In this document: one piece after another, positions 1 through 64,000 of the stretch | How positions within the stretch are numbered: position 1 is the first letter of the stretch | Layout of the letters: every line of letters begins with the position of its first letter | From: Silurus meridionalis | Lineage: Eukaryota; Chordata; Actinopteri; Siluriformes; Siluridae | Assembly: GCF_014805685.1 (NCBI RefSeq) | Contig: NC_060890.1 | Span: forward strand, 15,960,500 to 16,024,499 | Reading direction: 5' to 3' | Length of the DNA stretch: 64,000 nt | Notes under the pieces: model-generated | Databases searched by the model: none | The model's input: the letters and a program-made list of their open reading frames with translations, nothing else | Told to the model about the DNA's origin: nothing | Made by a program: the position numbers and the translations under genes

Positions 1-1281
1 TTTTGCCGAACATGATAGGAATTTTAATATCCCAGCAGTGCTGTTAGTTATTAGATATTGACCCGCCTCCACACCAGTCCCTAACATCCCACAATCCCAC
101 TAAAATCCATAATTATAATATGAATGTCAGTGACTAGTAAATATATCAGGTTTCGATGTTACACAAAAATCCTTTCGGATTACAAAAGTTCTTACTTGGA
201 GGCAGACCTCTGGCCACAGGCAGTTGTTTCATAATCTTAAAAAGAATAATAAAAGAATCCTGGGTAATGATTGAAATTGGGTAAATACATAAAAAAATAC
301 CTTTACAGAAAAATCTTTACAACATCTCTCTGCTTCTCTCTCTGAAACTGGAAACCCCTACATCATCCTTCATCATTAATAACTTGACGGGTATCTATGA
401 CAGGTATGAGTTTAGTTTCTGAGTCCTCACTGTTAGATTTGTAGTGATTTTTTTTTTTAGACAGTGGCCAAATCTCAAAAAAATATACAACACCTACTGT
501 ATCACCAACATTTACTTAGTAAGCTAGCTAAATAGATTAGCACACAGGTTCAGTGGCTATTGTTTCTGAGCTGAAGTTTCTGAGTACAGACCTGTATGTC
601 TACTTTCTTCTGTCCTCTCCCTCTGTGCTGGTAATCCATCGTGCCTCCTTTTTCTCGCTCCCTAGAAAGAGGTGGTGCCGGGTTCGTGACATACGGCACC
701 CCCGTGGATGTGGTGAAAAGTGCAGTAAAAGTGATTTTATCCATTTAACATGTTTCCTTTCATTCCTCAAATCTTCCACCACACACTGAGAGTTATGGGG
801 TGAGAGGTTGGACCTGTAGACAGTTATAGCTTTCATGCACTGCTGACCCTTTTATCCTCTCTGATGTGTGTGTGTTCAGCTGCATGTATTTCTTGTAGCC
901 TTATAGATTAACAATGGCCTCTCACCCATCATAGACTCGGTTGTAAATGTTCCTTTTACCACCTAAATGCTCCCAATTTACACAAACCTGTAACCCTGTG
1001 TACAGAACGAATACACTATAATTAGTGCATGAAGATGTGTTCACCCTGCAAGAGTCCTATCCAGGGGGCTATTCACATCTACTGCCCAGTGTTCCCAGGA
1101 CAGGCTCCGGTTCCACAGTGACCCTGACAAAGGACAAATCGCTTACAGAAGATGAAGGACTAAAATATATGTATATGGTCTGAGTGACCTTTTCAGTGCT
1201 TTCTGTTCCTCTCTACTCTAAAATACCTGATTCAGCGAGTGCAGGTCTTGATAATCAGGCCTTGTAAACGATATATTACTG

Positions 1282-1285
<4 letters not shown>

Positions 1286-1349
<64 letters not shown>
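1286..1349. repeat. (GT)n-(GA)n microsatellite
   Basis: About 26 GT units run directly into a short GA run. Confidence 0.95.
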
Positions 1350-1890
1350 TCACAGGCTGCTGCTTTAACCCACAGAACACAACACTGTACTGAAATCTCA
1401 ACGGGCTCTCACATTTTGATTAGAGATTTAGATGCCAGCATGTGTTTATAAAGTGATTGCATATTTCATGTGTGACCTCTTGCTCCATTTAAAACATAAT
1501 CTCTAATTGGAATCAATAGACATATTTGATTTTCAGGTTTATTGTAAATCAGAAATTAGATATATTTGAAAATATATAAATTTTTTAATTAAAAAATATA
1601 GTTAGTCCCAATATTGTGTATGTATGTTATGTTGATGGTGATACCAATTATTTTTTATTTTTTTATTATGCAAATGTCAATATTTACCTCGTGTGAGAGT
1701 GAAAACACATGTATTTTTGGTTGAAGTTTAATTTATTCTTAACAAAAGTCAACTGAGAGAAGAATTGGAAGCAAAAAAAAAACATACATTCTAATTTAAA
1801 ATTACCACTAAGTAAATGGTTAAAAGACTGAACCATGGAAATTAGATTTTAGAAGAAACATGTCTGGAAAAATGTTAAATGTACTTGAAA

Positions 1891-1928
<38 letters not shown>

Positions 1929-1942
1929 TTCTCTCTTTCTCT
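1891..1942. repeat. (CT)n microsatellite, interrupted
   Basis: CT repeat broken by TTT interruptions. Confidence 0.93.
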
Positions 1943-2365
1943 ACCACACCTAAGACGTTGGAGGTTTTCTCCAAAACCAGCTTTGATATACGGAATTATA
2001 GATGTGTGTGCATGTGTATGTGTGTGATTCTTCCAGGTAGTCACGCCAGCAATTGTGCAGTAAAAAATGTCTAAGCTTCCAACATACACAGAATAAATTT
2101 TAGCTGTGGTGGTGAGGTGATTTTTGCTGGAACATTTGGATCTTGCTGAACTGTTGGAGAGATTTTGCTCACCCATACTCTCTATATGGTCCAACAAAAC
2201 CTCTCAAAAAGGAGGGCTTAGCTGACTTTAAAAGGGCAGTATGCAACCTGATGGGCCCCCTACATCCTGTTTGGAGAACTGCAGTTGAATGCAATGACAA
2301 GTCTACCACCTTTCAAGCCACCACACCCTGTATACACATGTATAAGTGTATTAGATGTTTTAGGA

Positions 2366-2515
2366 CCAGTACAAGTCACCAGAACAGCTTCAGTGGTCCT
2401 CGGTTTAGATTCTAATTTTCTCTGGGACTCTAATCAGGGATCAGCATCATTTTTCCAAAAAAATTTTCCTCAGTTGGTGTTTTGGTGATGGTGGTGGAGA
2501 GCACTGTCAGTCCAA
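2366..2515. mobile_element. Degraded DNA-transposon-like repeat (copy 1)
   Basis: The stretch has a CACCAGAACAGCTTCAGT segment followed about 80 bases later by CCTCAGTTGGTGTTTTGGTG and a GTGGTGGAGAGCACTGTC segment. The same order of similar segments recurs near 55.8 kb on the same strand. From memory this resembles a common fish DNA-transposon-derived repeat whose reverse strand comes from a transposase of the Tc1/mariner type. The ends are not defined and the family call is tentative. Confidence 0.4.
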
Positions 2516-4312
2516 AATCTCTGAAGGTGTTCACTGAGTTGTGTGTAGGCATATGATTTACATAGTTTCGATCAAATCCATTGAACTATTGTGGGGTTGT
2601 TTTAGAAAAGACATCTTCCGTCATTATAGAACTCTTTTGTCATAAGAGGATGAGGTGAGGATTCATTTGCAGTGACTCTTTTCTATAATATGGACAAGTG
2701 GACCCAAACCACCATTTCTTTTTCTTTGTAACCCATCTATATGTGGATGCCCTTTACACTTAATATTACACACCTTATCATGAAACAGATGAAGACATTT
2801 ATTAGAAATGCAGATGCTGGAGCACTGTGCAACAGTTGGCCTGATGTTCGTCCTCCCTGGGAGCAGCTGGAGCCTGTTGGGCGTCGGAACCGTAGCTCTG
2901 TTCAAGGACAATCTGCAGAACGGGAAGTGAGCTCATAAGAAATTTGCTCTTGGAAGGGGCAGCAGTGTGCAACTGACATCATGATCTCTCACTCAAAACA
3001 TTCCATTGTTGGGCCTGTGAGGGCTGCAAGGCGCTGGAAAAGTTTCAACATTATGACATTCATAACTGGACTTTCTGCTGCTGGATATTCATGATAAAAC
3101 ATAAAAGCATGCACAATGCCCTGACACAACACTCTAATGCTAATATATTGTCCATTATATGGCGCAAACATGTAATAAACAGTTCTTTTTTTATAGCTGC
3201 TTACATTTCTGCCAAATATGTATCATGCCTCATTAATTTTGTGAAAGCACCCTGCAACTCTATACATTTCAAATGTTTACACACAGTTCACAGAATACAC
3301 TATACACAGCATGCACACAACATGGGCATCCTCTATAGTCTGCTAGTCACCAGCTCCTGGTTAGAAGTCTGTTTCTAATCTCTTTCCAATGTTCACCAGG
3401 ACACCATATTTATTATACAGTCAAATATACAGGGTAATTTGGTATTTTAAATCGTATCTGAAAGCATTGAATAGTCATTAGTACGCAATTTTTAGTAGAT
3501 TGATACAGAGTACTTATAATGCAAATTGTAGTTTGCATAAAATAGGAAGTAGGTTGTCATTTCAGGCTTATGACAATTAATGTAACATGCTTAGTTCCTT
3601 AACTTTATGTTTTGGTGAAGTTTTTGTCTCAGTTTTCTTTTATTGTTCTGCTTCATAATTTTCATTAATATTCAGCACAAGCTTCCTGAGTTTATTATAC
3701 TCTTATGGGCTTCCAAAATGTACCTTTAAACAAATTCCTCTCTTTCCCTCTGTAATTCTGTAATGGTTTTCTTTAGGCCCCATGTTAAGGAGATTCCCCT
3801 GGGCCACTTTAGCCATGCTGCTCTCTTACTCCCTTTTTTTCCTCCTCTCATCCATCATGGCTGATTTCCTCAATTCTGTTCTCTCTCTTTCTCTCATCAG
3901 CTCTAATGTTTAACTCGGTGTCTCTCCCACCTGTCTCTTTCTCTTATTTTCTCTCCCGCATTGAATTGTTCTCACTATTTCTCATTCTTTCCATGCAACC
4001 TTCACTCTTACATTCTGACCTGATTTATTAGTTTGTTCATCATACGTTAGTTTTCTCCATCATGGAAATCAATGTTTGCGTCTAACATTCTTTCATTGCT
4101 GGTATCTTCCTGGGCTTCGTCTTTCTCTTTTCATTCCTGTGATTCTTCACTTCCTCCCTCTTTCACAGTCAGTGCCTTACATGTGTCTTGGCTTGGTCCT
4201 TTCTTCCTCTTCCTCATGTGCTCCCTTTCATTTGCAGCTCTCTTTTCATTTTCATCCTTTTATTCTTCCCCCTCTTCCTTCCTTTTCTTCCTCTCTTAGT
4301 CTGTTACTCTCC

Positions 4313-4314
<2 letters not shown>

Positions 4315-4377
<63 letters not shown>
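4315..4377. repeat. (CT)n microsatellite
   Basis: Pure CT repeat of about 31 units at the end of a 600-base pyrimidine-rich stretch (about 3730-4377). Confidence 0.97.
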
Positions 4378-4383
<6 letters not shown>

Positions 4384-5516
4384 TCCCCCATGCAGCTGGT
4401 GCCCTGGGCTCTTGGTCCAGATGGTGAGGAGGGGAGGCAGGGGTTTGTTCTCCTCAGCACCCCACAGCAGGTCCTCTGTCCTGGGTAGCTCTGCGCCGGC
4501 TTCCCTGCCTCGGCTGGAGACCCCCCTCCCACCACCTCCACCACAACTACTGCCAGCATTAATCTCCTAAACGATCCCGCCAGAAGCAGGATCAATACTC
4601 ATTTACAGAGACACAGCCTGATCCCTTAATGTAGAGCACGGAAGATGGCTTTCTGCCTTCACCCCCTCATGCTCTCCAAGCCCCTGTCTGCCTCCTCCCC
4701 ATGCATTAGAGACACACAGAAGGTAAAACAGGAAAAAAAACAGTCATGTCTAATGACAGGAATAAAAAAGGAAGGACAAGGAGAAAATGACAGACAAAAA
4801 TAGAAGTCCTGGTATTCCTGGCTTTTGACTTAATCGGTTGAAAAATATTACTTTGGTTGATGAAGTCACTCAGTTGCTTTAACCTGATGCTTTCTGTGGG
4901 TGCACTGGAATCAGCTCAGGGATCAGGGGCTCTTGAGCGGCAGCCGAGTTATATTTCAGTCTAGATTGGTGGTCCCATCAACATGACCTCAAAATAGAGG
5001 CTTCTAACATCCCACTGCTTTAATAAACAAATCTATTATATATATATAATTTTTTTACTCTTTGTTTTCCACTGGAACAAGTAAATGTGACTTCATGCTA
5101 AACCAGCTTAATCCAAGGAAAATTGGAAAAGACTGGACTTTCCATTGAATTATAACGCTGTCTTTTTTGTCGTCTGAGCTGCTTTAGAATGAAAGCAAGA
5201 ATGCAAGAGGGTGTGTGGCTTTTAAAACACCTCGGCATTGATCTCTGATGAAGCCAACTTTTTACCACAACACCTTCTCTAGCAGCCAGTATGTCTGTTA
5301 TTCACCTTTATGTTGCAGCATCTGTTAGTGTTCTGGTTCCAAGCCCAATCAGGTTCATCCAGTGAGGTATACCTTATATATACACATACCAAGTGTTTGA
5401 GACATGATTCTTGCAAAGTGGTTTGTTTGTTTGCTGAGAGTCTAAGCCAAAGGGGGCATAGGAAAGGGAAGGAAATGGTCAGATAAAGAGAGGAGGGAAA
5501 GAGTGAGAGAGCTGGA

Positions 5517-5623
5517 CCTGATTGCACTTGGAGCCCTAATGGTACCACAAAAATCCAGGAACACAGGTTAAAATACAGGTTTGGGGATTTTTGTGGTACC
5601 ACTAAGGCTGCAAACGCAATCAA
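5517..5623. repeat. Imperfect inverted repeat (foldback)
   Basis: The left arm 5517-5556 and the right arm 5585-5623 are reverse complements with a few mismatches. The innermost 17 bases, GGTACCACAAAAATCC and its complement, match exactly. The loop is about 28 bases. It may be a small MITE remnant. Confidence 0.7.
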
Positions 5624-5640
5624 GTACATCCAACAAATTT

Positions 5641-5643
<3 letters not shown>

Positions 5644-5686
<43 letters not shown>
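5644..5686. repeat. (CT)n microsatellite
   Basis: About 21 CT units immediately 3' of the 5.5 kb foldback. Confidence 0.96.
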
Positions 5687-5688
<2 letters not shown>

Positions 5689-7333
5689 TTCCTTTTCCAG
5701 ATACTTAGAGCTAGAATAAGTGCAACTGGAGACGTGGCAGTCTTAAGGCACTCTAGTGTTATCAGCGTAGTTTCTCATCGTTTGGTAACAGAACTGAAGA
5801 AAGACGTTCAACTGAAATGCTCTTTAGGGGAAAAGGCTTTATGAAATGTTTAGACAGGTTTATGTCAAATTCCATGAGGGGTTTTTGCAGGTGTCCATTA
5901 GCTCTATGGACAGCAAGTATAAGTAAAAAATGTTAGGAAAATTCCAATAATAATTCATTGTTGTACTTTTTGTTCAGTAAAAAGTGTTCAGTTTTTTTTT
6001 TTTTTTACAACAAACTGTCTGCCTTGTTTTGTGCTTGAATTCGACTTTAACCAAAGCTCATGCTCTTACTTATCTATTTGATTTAAGTTGGAAAAAAAAA
6101 GTTTCCAAGAATCAGGAAAGATTAATACAGGTATCGAATCTTGAGCAATTATCACCATTAAAATAAAGCTGTTCACACTGTTGCCAAGTAGCACTGGGAT
6201 GCTGCAGATGGTAATGCTCCTGTAATGTGTTGTTCTTTCAGGGCTTACCCAAGAATCGGAGCACTTTGTCCTGCTGAATAATTCACTGTGTGCAGCCACA
6301 GTCAAAGGGAAGCACTGAAATGATGAAGGGACTAGCACCTTCTCCAACCCTGTCTGGCCTTCACATTTAGTAAAAGAGCACATGGGAGATGAGCAATTAA
6401 AAAAAGCAACTGTAAAGTTGAAATAGAGGTAGTCCTTATGATTTAGAATTTTAATCATAAAATATTGCATCATTAATCCCTTATACATTCTAGTTGCCAA
6501 TGATCATGAACATATCTGAAACATATTTATCACTGCAGTCATGCTGTTAAGTCAATTCACTGCCTCAAAAGCTAAGGTGTGTGTCTAATTAAATGTTTTT
6601 TTACAGGCAGATAAAGAGTTATTGATATTATGTTAGATAAATAAGCTTGCTCTTAGTGGTTTCGCCTTATACTACATTATGGTATATAGACACCCGATAG
6701 AAAAATGTCCACTCAATCCTGCACCACACCCAGCTGAGGTCCATCAGAAACCTGATAGTCATCAGCAGGTACAAGAATAGCCTAGCGCTGCTCTCTCTAA
6801 CACCCGCACTGCTACAACACACACGTTTGTGACCTGCAACAGAAAAAAGTGCCCATACTATGCTCTATTGTATAACGTGAGCTTTTGAGTCCCATGAATG
6901 TTTTTCACGTGTTGCCTTGATATGATCATATTTCTAAGACTCTCGTCATATGATCAGTGACTTGTAAAATTACTATATTTTACAATATTAATTCCCTGCC
7001 TGAAAGAACACAAAACATCCAGGATGTACTACTGGACCCTACTAACCATTTCTGGCTTTCTTTTTTTTCTCATTCCTTATCTCTTTTTGTTTCTCTCTTT
7101 CGATCACTCTCTCGACTTTATCCCTGATCTCTCTTTCTCTCTATCTCTGTCTACATCTCTCTTTCTCTCTCAATCTGTCTCATTCTCTCATTTTCTCTCG
7201 TTGTGTGCAACAGCATAAACAGTCCCAGAGGAACAGCAAGCTCTTTCATTGGGTAGAGGATTGAATCATCACAAAAAGGGTCCCATGATCCTTGCTGTGC
7301 CCTGGGATACACATCACATTCTTTCTTCCTACA

Positions 7334-7334
<1 letters not shown>

Positions 7335-7379
<45 letters not shown>
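7335..7379. repeat. (CA)n microsatellite
   Basis: About 22 AC/CA units. Confidence 0.96.
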
Positions 7380-7383
<4 letters not shown>

Positions 7384-8562
7384 CTGACCACCAATATGCT
7401 GACTCTGCCAGAAAGTTACACTTCAAAACCAATGTAAATGCCAATCTATGTCCTAAAAATAAGGGTGTGCAGGTTTGTTCCTGTCAGTTCTGTAAACCAT
7501 ACCAGGTGAAATATGTCAGATTTTTTCAATCTGATATTACTTGCTTTGGAAGCCACCAGTCAGACACTGACCTCGACTTGTCACTTTCCTATTTAATAAA
7601 ATGATGTTACTGATAAGGAAAAGCTATGAAATGCTATAAAAAGGTGCATTATGGTTAATACCAAGACAAGCATAGCATTTGTGCATTTTCTTACAATTTT
7701 GTTAGTATGAAATCAAGCAATCTTCCTATTCATATAAAATTGATTGGAGGGATTTAATAATACATAAATATATATTTCATAGATTGTGTATTTAAATAAG
7801 ATGGAGGTGCTTACCTAAAACACTCAGGACAGGACAGTAGCAGACAGGTAACTATTTTCTACACACACAAAGTAAATATAAAAAGGGGCTATAGCACTTA
7901 CTACATTGATACCACTGACGCCAGTTCCCATCCGCTATGAACTGAACATATTAAGCTAGGTTAGCCTAATAATAGATGTTCATGCATGTCTCTGGTCACT
8001 TGGGGCACATTGGGTTATTCAGAGACCTCTTGTGTTAGGAGCCTAGGCTAGGATGATGTGAGCTATGCTGAGGCGTGGCCACGTGGGTGAAACATGGTGG
8101 CAGTTGTCACCCTTGAAATAAGCCTTTCCACCTCAGCTCATCTCTGAGAGATCTGTTATGCCCTTGTTATCTATGTAGAGCTAACTGTTCAAAGCTAGGC
8201 TATACTGATTGATGGTACATTCATACTATGTTGCAAATTGCCATTATGCATTTTTTGCATCTAGTATTCCACAAACCACAAGACAGATCAAGTACCCTCT
8301 AATGTGTCAAAACCACTGTGAGTCACTGCAACAAGTTGTTTGATATTTGCATAAAATTAAAACTTTGTCAGACCACTGGACACGCCCACATCTAGTCACC
8401 AATGGTAGATGGCGCTCATGCCCACTGACAGTCCAGAGCCCACTTTGAAAATGACCACGTTTACTTTTGTCACTGAGTCGCTGTATGTATGGACAAAGCT
8501 TCAAACACTTGTAGTGACATAGCAGACTCCATTCATTGCCAAACCTGTTCATCGCTCTGCAA

Positions 8563-8696
8563 ATGATATTATTCAAATGATTCGCAGTCACAGACATTTT
8601 ATTCCTGAATATCTTTCTCTTCGAAAACATTTCCAATAAAAGTAAAATATTCAGGAATAAAATGCCTGTGACTGCGAATCATTTGAATAATATCAT
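8563..8696. repeat. Near-perfect inverted repeat with 50-bp arms
   Basis: Arms 8563-8612 and 8647-8696 are reverse complements with a single mismatch (A/G), around a 34-base spacer. About 56 bases beyond the right arm the sequence reads TTTGGGAACCACTG (ending 8752), like a hAT transposon terminus. A related GCCCACTGACAGTCC segment is found on the left side (near 8420) and right side (near 8710) in the same orientation. It is likely part of a nonautonomous DNA transposon or a snap-back duplication. Confidence 0.85.
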
Positions 8697-9355
8697 GTAC
8701 CTATGCCTCATGGCCCATTGACAGTCCCAGGACCCCACTTTGGGAACCACTGTATTAAGGTGTATTAAAGGTGGAAGTGTGAACTTTATCTCTGCTGGCA
8801 CACCTAGACTACAAACCTGGACCACATCCGAATTTTCATTTATTTTCACTTGGTTAATGACTTTGTTTTGAACCTGTAGTCTTTGGAACCTATGGCAGAA
8901 GCACTGGGAGCTGAATGAAAATATGTGATTGAGACAGCAGCCAATCACGGGGCACACAAATATATGCTCATTCACTTACATGATTCTAACAGGTGGAAAA
9001 AAACAGAAACCACCAAAGAACCCGAGGTTAGGAATACCACTAGTTTAGGATTGGATCGGTGCCCGATGTGCTGACGCACCAGTTATACTCTGTACTATTT
9101 TACTGAAACATAGTGATAAAACATTTATAAAAAGCATTGAGTGACAGTAGTATACCAGGTGTTGTCCAGTGTCCAGAAAAGTACAAAATATAGCATCAGG
9201 TTGAAAGCAGTGAAGATGAGTAAAGGGGTTGTGTGAGTTGAGTCATTTGCTGTTGGTGTATGAGAGATAAGGACTCTCACCTTATACCACAGGTGGCAGG
9301 CTGGTGGCACAGCCCACTGCTTAGGACAGTAGTGGGCGGTTTGGGGCTCAGCCCA

Positions 9356-9358
<3 letters not shown>

Positions 9359-9403
<45 letters not shown>
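9359..9403. repeat. (GA)n microsatellite upstream of zeb1 start
   Basis: About 22 GA units, ending about 165 bases before the zeb1 start codon. Confidence 0.96.
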
Positions 9404-9405
<2 letters not shown>

Positions 9406-9567
9406 GTATGCAGCCAGAAGGTAATGCCGTAAAGCCGAGTGTCGTAAACCAGGTGCAGGGAGGGGAGGTGGAGTGTTAGGGGAGGGAGAGAGGGGAGGTG
9501 GAGGGGAGGTGTGGGGGCCGAGAGGAGGTGACTCTCCGCCACGGCATTTACACACAGCGAAAGGATC

Positions 9568-63569
<54,002 letters not shown>

Positions 63570-63807
63570 AGAGGAAACCACATCAGGGCTTTTCTCGCTC
63601 TTATTCTTTGCTACTTAGTTTTACAAAACAAACAAAAAACCGTTACTAATTTGAACAAAGACTGCAGATTTGGCTGCTTTTAGAAGATTGCAGGAAATGG
63701 TGCAAGAGGAAGGAAGGAAGAAAAGAAGGAGGAAGTGAGCGAGCGCAGGAGCCCTGCCATTGCATTTTATCCCACTACTGTGTATAAAACCCTTTGTGTG
63801 CCTGATG

Positions 63808-63813
63808 ATTAAA
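63808..63813 (+). terminator. Possible variant poly(A) signal ATTAAA
   Basis: ATTAAA is followed about 10 bases on by AGTGTTTTTTTTTCC, a GU/U-rich downstream-type element. It would give a short 3'UTR of about 260 bases. The hexamer is common by chance in AT-rich DNA. Confidence 0.35.
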
Positions 63814-63852
63814 AAAAACAAGTGTTTTTTTTTCCAGATAAGGACAATTTTC

Positions 63853-63859
63853 AGTGTTT
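63853..63859 (+). promoter_or_regulatory. miR-200a/miR-141 seed match, 7-mer
   Basis: CAGTGTT matches the AACACUG seed of miR-200a/141. ZEB1 mRNA is an established miR-200 target in vertebrates. Confidence 0.55.
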
Positions 63860-63970
63860 ATGGTTTGTATAAATACAAAGTTTAATGAAAACCGACACGT
63901 ATACAGACTGAAAGCTAAACGCAGTTTAGCTAATAACATTTTATTACTAAAACCTTTGGTTTCTTTTTAT

Positions 63971-63978
63971 CAGTGTTA
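63971..63978 (+). promoter_or_regulatory. miR-200a/miR-141 seed match, 8-mer
   Basis: CAGTGTTA is an 8-mer match, including the A opposite miRNA position 1, in AT-rich context, 118 bases beyond the first site. Confidence 0.6.
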
Positions 63979-64000
63979 CTAATTTTTTTGTCACTCTTGT

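Larger units (their letters stand above)
1..9358. other. 5' flanking region of zeb1, no supportable gene
   Basis: No reading frame here looks like a real protein; the longer open frames are microsatellite or AT-rich chance ORFs. The stretch contains GT, CT and CA microsatellites, a foldback near 5.5 kb, a 50-bp-arm inverted repeat near 8.6 kb, and a degraded transposon-like piece near 2.4 kb. It is probably intergenic or distal regulatory DNA upstream of zeb1. Non-coding transcripts cannot be excluded from sequence alone. Confidence 0.6.
63570..64000 (+). other. zeb1: zeb1 3'UTR, incomplete
   Basis: AT-rich non-coding sequence following the stop. No AATAAA is present before the window end; an ATTAAA variant occurs at 63808. 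Two CAGTGTT seed sites for miR-200a/miR-141 lie near the window end. The full UTR may continue beyond. Confidence 0.85.

Overview
This window is vertebrate nuclear DNA, almost certainly from a ray-finned fish. The evidence is long AT-rich introns with GT-AG borders, very dense dinucleotide microsatellites, and degraded copies of repeats typical of teleosts (pogo-like and Tc1-like DNA transposons, an RTE-type LINE, a tRNA-headed SINE). The species cannot be named from the sequence. An otophysan such as a catfish or characin is only an impression.

The window holds one recognisable protein-coding gene on the + strand: zeb1 (zinc finger E-box-binding homeobox 1), the E-box-binding repressor that drives epithelial-mesenchymal transition. 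I could place eight coding exons, all joined in phase, from the start codon at 9568 to the stop at 63569. The spliced CDS is 3240 nt including the stop and encodes 1079 residues. Teleosts often keep two copies (zeb1a and zeb1b); I cannot tell which this is.

Layout: 1-9350 is 5' flanking DNA with no supportable gene. 9359-9860 is a GA microsatellite, a G-rich tract and a CpG-rich promoter region around exon 1. 9626-48784 is a 39 kb first intron full of microsatellites and transposon remnants, with several long complex stretches that may be conserved enhancers. Exons 2 to 8 lie between 48785 and 63569: the N-terminal acidic region, the four-finger N-terminal cluster (exons 4-6), a large exon 6 with the repression region, and the three-finger C-terminal cluster (exons 7-8) followed by an acidic tail. 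The 3'UTR starts at 63570 and runs to the window end.

The main oddity is in exon 6. The homeodomain is cut short in frame by about 21 residues, keeping only the recognition-helix part, and the third CtBP-binding motif has changed from PLNLS to PLNLV. The visible 3'UTR has two matches to the miR-200a/miR-141 seed, consistent with the known ZEB1/miR-200 feedback loop. I found no wholly new biological system. The best leads are the homeodomain deletion, the altered CtBP motif, the miR-200 sites beyond a possible early poly(A) signal, a microsatellite serving as a splice-acceptor pyrimidine tract, and several structured repeats.
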